DNA of 64,000 nt from Streptomyces sp. AC512_CC834 (GTDB lineage Bacteria > Actinomycetota > Actinomycetes > Streptomycetales > Streptomycetaceae), in contig NZ_JAGMUO010000065.1 in NCBI RefSeq assembly GCF_019049325.1, positions 434,001-498,000 on the forward strand, read 5' to 3'. A model generated the notes under the pieces. That model made no database searches. It had not been told where the DNA came from and saw only the letters and a program-made list of their open reading frames with translations. This document shows, piece by piece, positions 1 through 7,982 of this stretch. Both the position numbers and the translations under genes were made by a program. The first letter of the stretch is position 1; the number at the start of each line of letters is the position of its first letter.

Positions 1-709
1 AGAGGTCGATCCGGTCCACCTCGCCCGCGGTCGGATCCGCCGCGTCTCCGAGGATGGCGCAGCCGATCTCGCTGCCGGTGACCGCCTCTTCGATCAGCAC
101 CTTCGAGTCGTACTGCCGTGCCAATTCGACTGCGCCCGGCAGTTCCTCTGCCCGGGACACCTTGGTGACGCCGAAGGACGATCCCGAACGGGCCGGCTTC
201 ACGAAGACCGGATAGGTGGGCTGGGCCGGATCGACGGTTTCGTCCGCCGTGACGGTCCAGAAGTCCGGCGTGGCGATTCCGGCGCCTCTGGCGACGACGT
301 AGGCAAGGGACTTGTCCATGCACAGAGCGGAACTCTGGATGTCGCAGCCGATGTAGGGGATGCCGGAGAGTTCCAGCAGGCCCTGGATCGCGCCGTCCTC
401 GCCGAGTGTGCCGTGCAGCACGGGGAGCACGACGTCCAGACGGATCGTCGCGTAGCGCCCCTGATCCAGAGTGAGCAGTCCGTGTACGTTGCTGTCCGGC
501 GACAGCACGACGGGGCGGCCGTGGCCGTTCTCCCACTCCGTGTCGGGGCCGTCGCAGAGCCTCCAGGCGCCACTCTTCGTGATCCCGATGTAGAAGGGTT
601 CGTACTTCTCGAGGTCGAGGTTCCGGGCCACCTCGCGCGCCGACTTGACGGAGACGGGGTGTTCCTCGGAACGGCCACCGAAAATGATACCGACCTTAAG
701 CTCAGCCAT
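1..709 (-). CDS. vanA: D-alanine--D-lactate ligase VanA (3' part missing)
   Basis: ATP-grasp ligase that joins D-Ala to D-lactate, giving the depsipeptide that replaces D-Ala-D-Ala in peptidoglycan precursors and blocks vancomycin binding. The 236 visible codons carry the ligase N-terminal signature GGRSEEHPVS (residues 11-20), the conserved HGTLGEDGAIQGLLELSGIP block (99-118) and the ATP-grasp lysine region KPARSGSSFG (171-180). The family is about 340 residues, so roughly 100 C-terminal residues, including the omega-loop that separates D-Lac from D-Ala ligases, lie beyond the left edge. The D-Lac assignment therefore rests on the vanH neighbour. The ATG overlaps the end of vanH by 8 nt, so the two are translationally coupled. 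Codon use is more A/T-rich than in the flanking genes. vanX would be expected just outside the window. Confidence 0.93.
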   Translation of the reverse strand, partial: MAELKVGIIFGGRSEEHPVSVKSAREVARNLDLEKYEPFYIGITKSGAWRLCDGPDTEWENGHGRPVVLSPDSNVHGLLTLDQGRYATIRLDVVLPVLHGTLGEDGAIQGLLELSGIPYIGCDIQSSALCMDKSLAYVVARGAGIATPDFWTVTADETVDPAQPTYPVFVKPARSGSSFGVTKVSRAEELPGAVELARQYDSKVLIEEAVTGSEIGCAILGDAADPTAGEVDRIDL

Positions 710-1691
710 GCTGGTTCCTGCTTTCGAATGTCAGACAGTTGGTGAGGGAGTTCTCCACGGTGTCGCGCAGGGCGTGGTCCGTGTAGTAGGCGGTGTGCGG
801 ACTGATGAGTGCGTTCGGCAACTCCTGCAGCCGCAACAGCGTTTTGCTTTCCATGGGTTTGTCCCGGCAGTCGGCGTAGAAGACGCCTTCCTCGCCTTCG
901 ACGACGTCCAGCGCCGCACCGCCCAGCCTGCCGCTTTCCAATTCCCGCAGCAGTGCCTCGGTGTCGATGAGCGCGCCACGTCCGGTATTGACGATCAGCG
1001 CGCCGTTCTTCAACTGCGCCAGGCGCCGCCGATTCAGCAGATGGTGCGTCTGCGCGGTGAGCGGCGCATGCAGCGTGACGAGGTCGCTCCGGCGCAGCAG
1101 TTCGTCGAGCGGAACGTGCTCGACAGCGGTCCCGGGACGATCGACGGGGCGATTGTCGTGGGCCACGATTCGGCAGCCGAAACCCCGCAGCCGGTCCATG
1201 ACCGCCGCGCCGATACGGCCTGTGCCGATCACCCCGACGGTCAGATCGCGCAACTCTCTTCCACGCACATCGCTGAGCCGGTAGTCGTGCACGTCGGTGC
1301 TCCGGACGGTGGCTTTCGCGTCCCGCATCGCCATCAGCATGAGCATGAGCGTGTAGTCGGCCACGCTGTCCGGAGAGTAGGAGACGTTTTCGACAACGAT
1401 GCCGATGCCGACCGCGTATTCCACGTCGATGTGGTTGTAGCCGATGCTCCGCGTGGAGATGTAGCCCACGCCGGTTCGGCCGAGCGCACGCAGAGTGGCG
1501 TGGGTGATGGGCGTCTTGTGGCCGACGCTGACGCACCGGCCGCCGGCGGCCAGTTCGGCATTGGCTTCACAGACCGGTGCGTCGGTGATGGCCGGACGCA
1601 CACCGAGGCGGGGTGCCAGCTCGCGGAACAGAGCGACTTCGTCCGGGTCGCACCCGTACATGGTGATGCGGGTCGTTTCGCTGTGGGTCAT
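702..1691 (-). CDS. vanH: D-lactate dehydrogenase VanH
   Basis: NAD(P)H-dependent D-2-hydroxyacid dehydrogenase, 329 aa, that reduces pyruvate to D-lactate for VanA. The Rossmann motif is GVIGTGRIGAAV (about 153-164). The catalytic triad of the family is visible as Arg in NTGRGALID (about R238), Glu in VVEGEEG (about E267) and His in SPHTAYYT (H299). An upstream in-frame ATG at 1793 is rejected: the ATG at 1691 has a strong GGAGG Shine-Dalgarno six bases away and sits at the end of a promoter module shared with vanK. The gene heads the vanHA(X) operon and diverges from murF across an intergenic region with mirror-image ends. Expression is inferred to be VanR dependent. Confidence 0.95.
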   Translation of the reverse strand: MTHSETTRITMYGCDPDEVALFRELAPRLGVRPAITDAPVCEANAELAAGGRCVSVGHKTPITHATLRALGRTGVGYISTRSIGYNHIDVEYAVGIGIVVENVSYSPDSVADYTLMLMLMAMRDAKATVRSTDVHDYRLSDVRGRELRDLTVGVIGTGRIGAAVMDRLRGFGCRIVAHDNRPVDRPGTAVEHVPLDELLRRSDLVTLHAPLTAQTHHLLNRRRLAQLKNGALIVNTGRGALIDTEALLRELESGRLGGAALDVVEGEEGVFYADCRDKPMESKTLLRLQELPNALISPHTAYYTDHALRDTVENSLTNCLTFESRNQHG

Positions 1692-1759
1692 GCCTCCACT
1701 CAAGGCGGCGTGCTGTTGCCGGAACGTATGTGGTTTTCGATACGCCCGCGATACGTCCC
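1689..1759 (-). promoter_or_regulatory. VanR-type promoter module 1 (vanH)
   Basis: A 71-nt block ends exactly at the vanH start codon. It matches the block before vanK at 55 of 71 positions and the block beside vanR at 49 of 71, with no gaps. Two direct repeats CGTATCG lie 11 bp apart (plus-strand 1738-1755), the spacing expected for tandem half-sites of an OmpR-class regulator. The 3' end contains GCCGCCTTGA and the ribosome-binding site. VanR as the binding protein is inferred from location. The block is also the upstream region of the divergent murF leader. Confidence 0.75.
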
Positions 1760-1780
1760 ACTGCCTTGACTGGAGGCATG
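1689..1780. repeat. 18-bp terminal inverted repeat of the vanH/murF divergent region
   Basis: The sequences 1689-1706 and 1763-1780 are inverted copies with 17 of 18 matches. Each arm holds a GGAGG ribosome-binding site and an ATG, so both divergent genes begin with the same translation-initiation sequence. This suggests that one initiation region was copied in mirror image to put the rightward gene into the van regulon. Confidence 0.8.
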
Positions 1781-1822
1781 ACTGACAAAACACTCGACAT
1801 GACGTCCGGGGAGTCGACGTGA
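1778..1822 (+). CDS. 14-aa leader ORF coupled to murF
   Basis: Reads MTDKTLDMTSGEST. It begins at an ATG six bases after TGGAGG, the same initiation sequence used by vanH on the other strand. Its TGA (1820-1822) overlaps the GTG start of murF (1819-1821). murF has only a weak ribosome-binding site of its own, so translation of this leader probably delivers ribosomes to it. It could instead be an alternative start remnant or a regulatory peptide. No conservation test was possible. Confidence 0.5.
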   Translation: MTDKTLDMTSGEST

Positions 1823-3162
1823 TCCCGCTCGCCCTCGCCGAGATCGCCGAGATCGTCGGCGGAAGGGCCGAGGGCGACAGCTCCGTGACCGTGACCGGAC
1901 CGGCCGTGCTCGACAGCCGGCAGGCCGGTCCCGGGGGCCTCTTCGTCGCCTTCTGCGGCGAGCACGCCGACGGCCACGACTACGCCGAACAGGCCGGCCG
2001 GGCCGGTGCGGTGGCCGTGCTCGGCTCCCGGCCCACGCCGCTGCCCACCGTTGTCGTCGAGGACGTCAGGGCCGCGCTGCAGTTCCTCGCCACCCATGTC
2101 GTGGCCCGGCTGCGGGACGGGCTGACCGTGGTCGGGGTGACCGGCTCGCAGGGCAAGACCGGCACCAAGGACCTGCTGGCGGCCGTTCTTTCGAGCGCCG
2201 CGCCGACGACCGCGACGATCGGCTCGCTCAACAACGAACTCGGCGTGCCGCTCACCATGCTGCGCGCCCAGCCCTCCACCCGGTTCCTCGTCCTGGAGAT
2301 GGGAGCCCGCCATGTCGGCGACATCACCGCACTCACCGGCCTGGTCGCGCCCGACGTCGCCGTCGTCCTCAACGTCGGCGTGGCGCACCTCGGCGAGTTC
2401 GGGTCGCGCGCCGCCATCGCCAGGACCAAGGGCGAACTGGTGCGGGGTCTCGCGCCCGGCGGCACCGCCGTCCTCAACGCCGACGATCCCCGGGTGGTCG
2501 CCATGCGCTCGCTCACCGACTGTCCCGTGCTGACCTTCGGCCGGACGGTCCACGCCGACGTACGGGCCCACGACCTGGCCCTCGACCGGCTCGGCCGACC
2601 GTCCTTCACCCTGCGGACCGCCGAGGCCTCGGCTCCCGTCGCGCTGCCGCTCGTCGGCGCCCATCAGGCGCTCAACGCGTCGGCCGCCGCGGCGGCGGCA
2701 CTCGCGGCCGGGGTTCCCCTCGACCTGGCGACGGCGGCGCTGGCCACCGCCTCGCTGTCGCCGTGGCGGCTGGAGCCGCGCGACCTCGCCTGCGGCGCGG
2801 CGCTGCTCAACGACTCCTACAACGCCAATCCCGACTCGGCCCGCGCCGCCCTGGACGCCCTGGCGGCCATCGAGGGCGGGCGCCGCATCGCCGTACTCGG
2901 CGACATGCTCGAACTCGGCGACGACAGCGAGGCCGAGCACCGCGCCGTCGGGGCGTACGCCGCCGCCCGGGCCGACGTGGTGGCCGCCGTCGGCAAGGCC
3001 GCCCGGCCGATCGCCGACGGCGCGGGCGAGCGAGCGGTGCTCCTCGCCGACAACGACGCGGCCGTCGACTGGCTGCGCGGCCACCTCACGACCGGCGATG
3101 TGGTGCTGGTCAAGGCCTCCCGCGGGGCCCGCCTCGACGAAGTCGCCACCGCACTCGCCTAG
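1819..3162 (+). CDS. murF: UDP-MurNAc-tripeptide--D-Ala-D-X ligase (MurF paralogue)
   Basis: Mur ligase of 447 aa, close to the usual MurF length. It adds the terminal dipeptide or depsipeptide to UDP-MurNAc-tripeptide. The Mur N-terminal domain (about 1-95) is followed by the ATP-binding loop VTGSQGKTGTKD (about 107-118), LEMGARHVGDI and the central NDSYNANPDS motif typical of MurF. The GTG start is coupled to a 14-codon leader. The gene lies between vanK and vanH on the opposite strand, facing the shared VanR-type module. That setting suggests a dedicated MurF for D-Ala-D-Lac, as murF copies beside vanHAX in glycopeptide producers are thought to be; the substrate preference here is inference. 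The stop is one base from the vanK stop (convergent). Confidence 0.9.
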   Translation: MIPLALAEIAEIVGGRAEGDSSVTVTGPAVLDSRQAGPGGLFVAFCGEHADGHDYAEQAGRAGAVAVLGSRPTPLPTVVVEDVRAALQFLATHVVARLRDGLTVVGVTGSQGKTGTKDLLAAVLSSAAPTTATIGSLNNELGVPLTMLRAQPSTRFLVLEMGARHVGDITALTGLVAPDVAVVLNVGVAHLGEFGSRAAIARTKGELVRGLAPGGTAVLNADDPRVVAMRSLTDCPVLTFGRTVHADVRAHDLALDRLGRPSFTLRTAEASAPVALPLVGAHQALNASAAAAAALAAGVPLDLATAALATASLSPWRLEPRDLACGAALLNDSYNANPDSARAALDALAAIEGGRRIAVLGDMLELGDDSEAEHRAVGAYAAARADVVAAVGKAARPIADGAGERAVLLADNDAAVDWLRGHLTTGDVVLVKASRGARLDEVATALA

Positions 3163-3163
3163 T

Positions 3164-4321
3164 TCAGCGCCTGCGCCGCCTCATGTAGAGGTCGAAGGCC
3201 CGGTAGACCATCGGCCGCAGCGGCAGGTCCCACTCGCCGACGTACCGCACCGCCCGGCCGCCGGTGCCGACCTTGAACCGGACCAGGCCGACGTGCGGGT
3301 CGTCGGCGTCGAGGGTGGGGGTGATGCCGCGCAGGTCGTACACGTCGCAGCCGGCCGCGAGCGCGTCGCGGATCATCGCCCACTGGCAGGCGTTGGAGCC
3401 GCGCACCTCACGCTTGTCGGTGGCGGATGCGCCATAGGCGTACACCGCGTGGGCCCCGACGCGGACCAGGACGGTGGCGGCGACCAAGTCGCCCTGGTGG
3501 CGGGCCAGGTAGAGGGTGATCCGCTGGGGGTCCTCGGCCCTCAGCGCCGCGAACATGGTCTCGAAGTAGCGCAATCCCCTGGGTGTGAAGCGGTCGCGCT
3601 CGGCGGTGTGGACGTAGAGGTCGTGAAACGCCTTGAGGTCTTCCGGACTCCCGTCTCCGGCCGTGACCTCGACGCCCTCCTTGGCCGCCTTCTTGATGTT
3701 GCGGCGCCACTGCTGGTTCATGCCCCTGAGCAGCTCGCCCTCGGTCCTGCCCGCCAGCGGGACCTCGTACTTGAACTGCGGATGCCCGACGCCGAACCCG
3801 TCCCGCGGGTTCTGCGGCAGCCAGCCCGCGTCCTTGAGCCCGCCGCTCACGCGGGCGCCGACCGGGTCGCCCCACCAGCCGGGCAGGTCGGTCAGCCGCC
3901 GGATGTCCGGATCGGCGACGCCCTCCTTGACCTGGGCGGCGCTCCAGGTGTCCGTGGCCACCGGCGGGCCGAGCCGGATCGCGAACGCGCCGTGCGCCTT
4001 GAGATACGCCGCCAGCGGATCGAGCCACGTACGGATGTCGCCGCTCCAATCGATGACCGGGCCCTCGGGCAGATACGCCAGTGTGAAGCGGTCCAGCCGC
4101 GGCACGGGGCGATGCAGGACGAGCCCCGCACCGACCAGGCGCCGGCCGTCGAACCAGCCGAGGGACTCGCTGCGCCACTCGGTCTTGACACGGCCCCACG
4201 CCGGGGTCTGCAGAAAGCTGACCGACCGCTGGGCCCGCACGAACGCCGCATGCTCGGCGGCGCTGATCGGCCTGACGACCGGGTTCCCGGCTGCTGCTCG
4301 TACTGGTTCGCTGTAGGACAT
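3164..4321 (-). CDS. vanK: VanK, FemX-family peptidoglycan branch aminoacyltransferase
   Basis: FemABX-family protein of 385 aa. In Streptomyces coelicolor VanK adds the branching glycine to precursors ending in D-Ala-D-Lac, which ordinary FemX cannot use. The two GNAT-like folds of the family are recognisable, with the segment QWRRNIKKAAKEGVEV in the first half and LVAATVLVRVGAHAVYAYG and VYDLRGITPTLDADDPHVGL near the C-terminus. The ATG at 4321 is preferred over one four codons upstream because it sits at the end of promoter module 2 in the same register as the vanH start. No vanJ gene lies between it and vanR, unlike the S. coelicolor order as I recall it. Confidence 0.9.
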   Translation of the reverse strand: MSYSEPVRAAAGNPVVRPISAAEHAAFVRAQRSVSFLQTPAWGRVKTEWRSESLGWFDGRRLVGAGLVLHRPVPRLDRFTLAYLPEGPVIDWSGDIRTWLDPLAAYLKAHGAFAIRLGPPVATDTWSAAQVKEGVADPDIRRLTDLPGWWGDPVGARVSGGLKDAGWLPQNPRDGFGVGHPQFKYEVPLAGRTEGELLRGMNQQWRRNIKKAAKEGVEVTAGDGSPEDLKAFHDLYVHTAERDRFTPRGLRYFETMFAALRAEDPQRITLYLARHQGDLVAATVLVRVGAHAVYAYGASATDKREVRGSNACQWAMIRDALAAGCDVYDLRGITPTLDADDPHVGLVRFKVGTGGRAVRYVGEWDLPLRPMVYRAFDLYMRRRRR

Positions 4322-4389
4322 GCCGCCAGTCAAGGCGGCGGAGTGTTGCCCGGGCGTATGCAGTTCTCGATACGCCGACGATATGCCAC
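4319..4389 (-). promoter_or_regulatory. VanR-type promoter module 2 (vanK)
   Basis: Ungapped 71-nt copy of the vanH module, ending at the vanK ATG. The tandem half-sites ATATCG and GTATCG are again 11 bp apart (plus-strand 4368-4385). The segment GCCGCCTTGACTGG before the ATG is nearly identical to both arms at the vanH/murF junction. Binding by VanR is inferred. Confidence 0.75.
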
Positions 4390-4546
4390 CACCGGGCGGC
4401 TCACCCGTACGGAACCCGGCTGCGCCACGTAGACCGCCGGCGGCGTGCCCTGCACGGTGTGGTGCGGCTACGAAAGAAGCTCAGTCCGGTATTCCGGCGA
4501 ACGCCGGCCGTCTGCTGAGGCAGAATGAGGGCTGGGTTCGACACAT
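4383..4546 (-). pseudogene. vanJ: Probable vanJ relic
   Basis: Leftward promoter module 3 ends at an ATG at 4546 that opens only a 21-codon ORF. Further along the same strand, 4446-4399 reads TPPAVYVAQPGSVRVS without a start. It resembles, from memory, the VYVAHLxSVRV segment near the C-terminus of VanJ/TeiA-type proteins (endonuclease/exonuclease/phosphatase fold, teicoplanin resistance). Position and strand match vanJ in S. coelicolor, between vanR and vanK. The reading is that vanJ was lost by internal deletion, leaving its promoter, start codon and a fragment. The protein match is short. Confidence 0.45.
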
Positions 4547-4614
4547 ACCGCCAGTGAAAACAACCGGGTGTTGCCGGCACGTAGGCGATTTTCGATACGC
4601 GGACGATATATACG
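4544..4614 (-). promoter_or_regulatory. VanR-type promoter module 3, shared by vanJ relic and vanR
   Basis: Third 71-nt copy, 49 of 71 matches to the vanH module, with tandem ATATCG/GTATCG half-sites at plus-strand 4593-4610. It points left toward the vanJ relic and ends at its ATG. The half-sites end 22 bases before the vanR start, so VanR could control its own gene from here. The vanR side has no ribosome-binding site and a TATCCT hexamer seven bases before the ATG, compatible with a leaderless transcript. Confidence 0.65.
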
Positions 4615-4632
4615 GACCCTTATCCTTCGTAT

Positions 4633-5320
<688 letters not shown>

Positions 5321-5328
<8 letters not shown>

Positions 5329-6406
5329 GCGGCCCGGCCTGAGCATCCGCCTCAAACTCACCCTCAGCTACGCCGGATTCCTCACGCTCGCGGGGGCCCT
5401 GCTGCTCGTCGCCATGGGAGTGTTCCTCCTGCGATCGGGGTGGTTGCGAACCAACGAATCGGGGGCGGTGCGAGAAAATCCGGTCATCCAGTTCGTGCGC
5501 GCCTTCGTCCCAACGGCAGCAGCAGTCATGGTGTTCCTCCTGGTATTCGGCCTCGTGGGGGGTTGGTTCCTCGCCGGGCGCATGCTCGCCCCCCTGGACC
5601 GCATCACCCACGCCACCCGCACGGTCGCGGACGGATCGCTGTCCCACCGGATCCGGCTGCCGGGCCGCGAGGACGAGTTCCGCGAACTCGCCGACGCCTT
5701 CGACATGATGCTCGCGCAGCTCGAAGCACACGTCGCGGAACAGCGGAGATTCGCGGCCAACGCCTCGCACGAGCTGCGTACCCCGCTGGCGATCTCGAAG
5801 ACGCTCATCGACGTCGCCCGCGCCGATCCGAACCACGACACCGGCGAACTCGTCGACCGTCTCCACACCGTCAACACCCGGGCCATCGACCTCACCGAGG
5901 CGCTGCTCCTGCTCAGCCGCGCCAACCAGCGGTCCTTCACCCGGGAGCACGTCGACCTGTCCCTCGTCGCGGAGGAAGCAGCCGAAACGCTCCACCCGCT
6001 CGCGGACAAGCACGGGGTCACTCTCGAGACCAGCGGCGACATCGCCCCCACGACCGGTTCGCCCGCGCTCCTGCTGCAGCTCATCACGAACCTCGTCCAC
6101 AACGCGATCGTCCACAACGTGCCGCGAGAGGGCACCGTCCGGGTCCACACCGGCGTTCGCCCCAGGACCGTGGTGCTCACCGTCGAGAACACGGGTGAGC
6201 GGCTCACCCCCCAGTTGGTCGCGACCCTCACCGAACCCTTCCAGCGCGGCACCGAGCGCACCCACGCCGACCAGGCGGGCGTCGGCCTGGGCCTGGCCAT
6301 CGTCAAGACCATCACCGAGGCACACGACGGAACCCTCACGCTGACCCCGCGCCGGGCCGGCGGGCTCCGCATCACCGTGGAACTGCCCGCGGCGTCAGGA
6401 GCCTGA
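5321..6406 (+). CDS. vanS: Sensor histidine kinase VanS
   Basis: Membrane sensor kinase of 361 aa. Two transmembrane helices (about 17-37 and 66-86) flank a short external loop of about 28 residues, followed by a HAMP domain (about 87-138), the dimerisation/phosphoacceptor motif NASHELRTPL with His150, and an HATPase_c domain with N-box, NTGERL and GVGLGLAIVK. It senses glycopeptides or their effect on the wall and phosphorylates VanR. The GTG at 5321 is chosen because GGGG lies six bases upstream and it overlaps vanR as in coupled two-component pairs; GTG at 5315 is a close alternative. The small external loop leaves little room for a separate ligand domain. Confidence 0.93.
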
Positions 6407-6559
6407 ACCCCGCGCCGCCGGGGCACCGGGTGAGGGACACGCAGGGCCGACGGCACCCCGACCAATCCGCGAGCCGCGCGGCCTCGGATTACCCGGGGAC
6501 ATCCCCGCCCGTCGCATTCTCCGGGAGCAAACGTTGGAGCAACCGTTGGAGCAACCGTC

Positions 6560-7144
6560 GTGAAGGAAGCCGTACACATCGGCAGAAATCCATCGGCCCA
6601 GCCCGATCTGCAGCAGCTCATTCGTGAGGTGGCCCTGGGCGACCAGGACTCCTTCGCCGCCGTGTACGACGCGGTGGCGGGGTCCGTGCTCGGGGTCGCC
6701 CGGGGGGTGCTGCGCGACCAGGCGCAGTCGGAGGAGGTCGCACAGGAGGTGCTGGTGGAGGTGTGGCGCACGGCACCCCGCTACCGGCCCGAACGCGGCA
6801 CGGTGGTCAACTGGATCCTGACCCTGGCGCACCGGCGGGCGGTGGACCGGGTGCGGTCGGTGGAGGCCGCCGCGGCCCGCGACCACAAGGCCGCCCTGCT
6901 CGACCGCACGCCCGAGTACGACGAGGTGACCGAACAGGTCGAGACCCGCCTGGAGCGGGAGCAGGTGCGGCGCTGTCTGCGCACCCTGACCGACATACAG
7001 CGCCAGTCCGTGAACCTCGCCTACTACCGCGGCCTGACCTACCGGCAGGTGGCCGAGGCGCTCGCGCTGCCGCTCGGCACGGTCAAGACGCGGCTGCGCG
7101 ACGGTCTCATCCGGCTCCGTGACTGCCTGGGGGTGAGCGCGTGA
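6560..7144 (+). CDS. sigK: ECF RNA polymerase sigma factor, SigK type
   Basis: Sigma factor of 194 aa. Region 2 spans about 30-100 (DQDSFAAVYDAVAGSVLG, then QSEEVAQEVLVEVWRTAPRY) and region 4 about 135-190 (DIQRQSVNLAYYRGLTYRQV, ALPLGTVKTRLRDGL). It is expected to direct transcription of an envelope-stress or redox regulon and to be held by the membrane anti-sigma factor encoded next. The GTG start follows two tandem CGTTGGAGCAAC repeats whose GGAG may act as ribosome-binding site. The stop overlaps the anti-sigma start (GTGA), the usual arrangement for such pairs. The SigK label rests on the RskA-type partner. Confidence 0.85.
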   Translation: MKEAVHIGRNPSAQPDLQQLIREVALGDQDSFAAVYDAVAGSVLGVARGVLRDQAQSEEVAQEVLVEVWRTAPRYRPERGTVVNWILTLAHRRAVDRVRSVEAAAARDHKAALLDRTPEYDEVTEQVETRLEREQVRRCLRTLTDIQRQSVNLAYYRGLTYRQVAEALALPLGTVKTRLRDGLIRLRDCLGVSA

Positions 7145-7896
7145 CGCGCACCGAGGACCTGCACAGCTTGACGGGCGCCTACGCCCTGCACGCGCTGCCC
7201 GACGACGAGCGCAACGCCTTCGAACGCCATCTGGCGGACTGCGGCACCTGCGAGCAGGAGACCCTGGAGTTCGCCGCCGCGACGGCCCGGCTGGGGCTGG
7301 CCGCGACACTCGTGCCCGGGCCCGCCCTCAAGGACCGGGTGCTGCACCGCATCACGAGCGTGCGCCAGGTCCCGCCGGGCGGCGGCACGGTGGAGAAGGC
7401 ACGCCGCGTCGTGCCCCGCGGGCGCGGCCCGGCCCGCTGGGCGCTGGCCGCCTGCCTGGCCGCCGCGGCGGGCCTGGGCGGCACGGCGGCGTGGCAGTAC
7501 GAACGCGCGCAGGACGCCGGGCAGCGGGCCACGCAGGCCGAGCGGCGGGCCGAGACCCTGGCCGGAGTGCTGGCCGCGCCGGACGCCGAGTCGCGTACCG
7601 CGCGGCTGGCCGGCGGGGCGAGCGGGACGCTGGTCGTCTCCGAGGGCCAGGACCGGGCGGTCTTCCTGGCCTCGGGCATGGCCGAACCGCCGCGAGGCAA
7701 GGTGTACCAGCTCTGGTTCGACGACCACGGCACGATGCGGTCGGCGGGCCTGATGGATCCCGGCAGCACCAGTCAGGCGGTGCTGATGGAGGGCGCCGTC
7801 GACGGTGCGGCGGGCGTGGGCATCACGGTCGAGCCGGCCGGTGGGTCGAAGCAACCGACCTCCGACCCCATCGCCCTGCTGAGCATGCCGGCCTGA
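7141..7896 (+). CDS. rskA: Zinc-binding anti-sigma factor, RskA type
   Basis: Membrane anti-sigma factor of 251 aa. The N-terminal cytoplasmic zinc anti-sigma motif is His30-x3-Cys34-x2-Cys37 in ERHLADCGTCEQE. One transmembrane helix follows (about 99-118, ARWALAACLAAAAGLGGTAA), then an external RskA C-terminal domain with QDRAVFLASGMAEPP and KVYQLWFDDHG. It should sequester the upstream sigma factor and release it on regulated proteolysis. Translation is coupled to sigK through a 4-nt overlap. Confidence 0.88.
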   Translation: MTRTEDLHSLTGAYALHALPDDERNAFERHLADCGTCEQETLEFAAATARLGLAATLVPGPALKDRVLHRITSVRQVPPGGGTVEKARRVVPRGRGPARWALAACLAAAAGLGGTAAWQYERAQDAGQRATQAERRAETLAGVLAAPDAESRTARLAGGASGTLVVSEGQDRAVFLASGMAEPPRGKVYQLWFDDHGTMRSAGLMDPGSTSQAVLMEGAVDGAAGVGITVEPAGGSKQPTSDPIALLSMPA

Positions 7897-7904
7897 ACGG
7901 GGTG

Positions 7905-7930
7905 AGGGCCCCGGCCCCGGTTCGGGCCCT
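7905..7930. terminator. Hairpin between rskA and the phospholipase D gene
   Basis: AGGGCCC at 7905-7911 pairs with GGGCCCT at 7924-7930 (7-bp perfect stem, 12-nt GC-rich loop). It lies between two convergent genes and is followed on the plus strand by a pyrimidine-rich stretch (TTGTCTCTGTC). A bidirectional terminator is likely. Confidence 0.5.
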
Positions 7931-7982
7931 TGTCTCTGTCAGCCGCCTTCCGCCCCGTGGGGGCCCGCGCGGCGGGCGCGGG

